From: Labrys monachus
Lineage (GTDB): Bacteria; Pseudomonadota; Alphaproteobacteria; Rhizobiales; Labraceae
Assembly (NCBI RefSeq): GCF_030814655.1
Contig: NZ_JAUSVK010000001.1
Span: forward strand, 441,043 to 505,042
DNA length: 64,000 nt
Reading direction: 5' to 3'
The first letter of the stretch is position 1; each line of letters opens with the position of its first letter. Below, one piece after another: positions 63,701-64,000 of this stretch. The notes below the pieces were generated by a model. The model was not told where the DNA came from, did no database searches, and was given only the letters and a program-made list of their open reading frames with translations. A program made the position numbers and the translations under genes.

Positions 63701-64000
63701 GCGTCGTGCCGCTGGTCTGCGCCATGGCGCCGCCGTTGATGTAGGCTTCGCCGTGGTTGATCGTCGCGCCGTCGATCGTCAGCGTGCCCGAACCGGTCTT
63801 GGTGAAGGTGCCGTAGCTGCCTTGCCAGCCGTCATTGGTGTTGTCGATGGTGCCGGAGAAGCTGCTGTCGGTGTTGTCGCCGCCGACGACGAGCGACTTG
63901 GTGCCGTTCTCGATCGTGCCGCTGCCGGCAAGGCTGCCGACAGTCGCGCCCGACGTCGTCGCGGAGATGTCGAAAATCGTGCCGGCACCGAGCGTCAGGC
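60714..64000 (-). CDS. Autotransporter 3, partial (5' end beyond the window)
   Basis: The frame is open from the right edge to a stop at 60714, giving 1095 residues without the N-terminus. The segment from 64000 down to the first internal ATG (63725) is clearly the same passenger (LTLGAGTIFDISATTSGATV), so that ATG is not the start. The passenger is beta-helix made of autotransporter-associated strand repeats (LSGANTYQGGTVL, LSGLNTYTGSTTV, LNGTNTYTGATTV). The last 280 residues are a barrel (GVTAWGRAYGSWGHVDGDGN through GVHGTVGWKF) with terminal Phe. One cysteine pair in the passenger (DGCGTSAHC) is unusual. Monocistronic, with its own terminator. Confidence 0.9.
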   Translation of the reverse strand, partial: LTLGAGTIFDISATTSGATVGSLAGSGTIENGTKSLVVGGDNTDSSFSGTIDNTNDGWQGSYGTFTKTGSGTLTIDGATINHGEAYINGGAMAQTSGTTQISYLAVGEGTGHTGNLNISGGSLTFTTGLQVGDFGGTGTVTQSGGTVLITDGCGTSAHCALLNIGNQGGTGIYNLQGGTLTLNDGMFDIGRNTTGHSQSTGTLNISGGELDLTNTGLVTTELVIGDSSAADPGTAGTGKIVQTGGVLSVANTTTLYLSGYGNGEYDLDGGILKIGGSSLAERYGGGAATGTYVFNWNDGGIQVTGSALATDVDATLGGSGPSIIDTNGLGATWTGVLSGSGKLAKIGDGTLTLSGANTYQGGTVLQNGTIAVGNDTALGTGVLEMAAGTTLDFTAGTYTVANDIVIDGDPTVNVGTGLTDTLSGVIGDGTPAGDIVKTGDGTLILSGLNTYTGSTTVSGGTLALSGLGSIAASSGLALADGTTFDISATTAGASIKSLSGTGAVDLGAEFLTLTDAHDTYSGTIGGTGGLTLSGGSEVLNGTNTYTGATTVTGAALELDGSVTSAVTLGSGGILSGTGTIGTAAASPADGSLDAQAGSIVRPGGNGGADIGTLTVNGDFTQESGSTYEAQVGAGGIHDLIAVSGVATIQSNATLSIATSPNGLVDVPLNTPITVLTAAGGVVGQYDTFVGTAFYGVTAGYDDVGNPHAITETVTQDRAFAAAGVTRNEIATAAGLDSLPGDNNLHNVIGSLTSDADARSAFNQLSGEAYASTKSVLIGESDITRDAVTDRLRQALCDTGGSNTGIRSNHVGPQNDPFCEGDGVTAWGRAYGSWGHVDGDGNAATVDHSIGGVLLGIDTRVFDTWRVGILGGYGQSDFSIDGRNSSGSSDDYNVGLYAGNQWGPLGLRTGGSYTWHTVSTDRYVVLPDFADTLHGKYDAATAQVFGDVGYKIDAGTASFEPFAGLAYVNLHTDGFTEKGGEAALTARSSNTGVTFSTLGMRGSLAFDLSGIGMTANGTLGWRHAFGNITPTSTFTVDGSSPFSVAGVPIAQDAAVVEAGLGAAVTQTMTVDIAYTGQFGKDTQDQGVHGTVGWKF

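Noticed and set aside
60714-63725. Autotransporter 3 starting at the ATG at 63725
   Set aside because: The same phase continues open to the window edge with identical passenger-repeat character and there is no signal peptide at 63725.

Overview
The window is GC-rich, densely coded chromosomal DNA from an alphaproteobacterium. The fdxA-carD-prmC-prfA-ptsP-lysC block, the Rhizobiales-type intergenic palindromes and the transporter-heavy content point to the order Hyphomicrobiales (Rhizobiales). The genus cannot be fixed from the sequence; a Labrys- or Kaistia-like genome is a guess. No rRNA, tRNA or CRISPR array was found.

Layout. 1-2.4 kb: an M48 lipoprotein protease and an SNase-like protein. 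2.4-4.3 kb: nitrogen-sensing glnK-amtB behind a sigma-54-like promoter. 4.6-11.9 kb: a peptide-type ABC importer (binding protein, two permeases, one double ATPase) followed by a CocE-type serine hydrolase, so import and hydrolysis of an acylated or peptidic substrate is a reasonable inference. 12-19.4 kb: housekeeping genes fdxA, carD, prmC, prfA, ptsP and lysC. 19.9-31.8 kb: a cell-surface region with a 1720-residue autotransporter-like protein carrying a ParB/Srx-like N-terminus, an IS630 element, an OmpA-like protein and a second autotransporter. 32-42 kb: Lrp/AsnC regulator with a lysine-dehydrogenase-like gene, lytic transglycosylase, citrate/tricarballylate-type MFS transporter, sthA, an alpha/beta hydrolase, and a LysR regulator divergent from an AhpD-like gene and a PNPOx-like gene. 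42-50 kb: a ribose-type ABC importer next to an amidohydrolase, a zinc deacylase and an unrecognised TIM-barrel-like protein, probably one catabolic locus of unknown substrate. 50.5-55.0 kb: a tightly packed four-gene membrane operon. 55-60.4 kb: a broken Rrf2 gene, a sugar-nucleotide epimerase-like gene, ndh, and a Gfo/Idh/MocA dehydrogenase plus isomerase pair. 60.7-64 kb: a third autotransporter that runs off the right edge.

The most interesting locus is 50572-55015. It encodes a four-TM coiled-coil protein, a membrane-anchored vWA-like protein, a MotA/ExbB-like four-TM protein with a long coiled-coil tail, and a MotB-like protein with one TM helix, a carboxylate in that helix and an OmpA-like C-terminus. 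This is the architecture of an ion-driven stator and recalls ZorA/ZorB, but no ZorC, ZorD or other known effector is beside it. The operon is bracketed by inverted copies of a hairpin repeat and abuts a 5'-truncated regulator gene.

A second thread is repeat biology. A palindromic intergenic element of about 155 bp is intact at 57979-58133. A longer mosaic copy is split by the IS630 insertion (25061-26410), and a divergent copy lies at 39553-39712.
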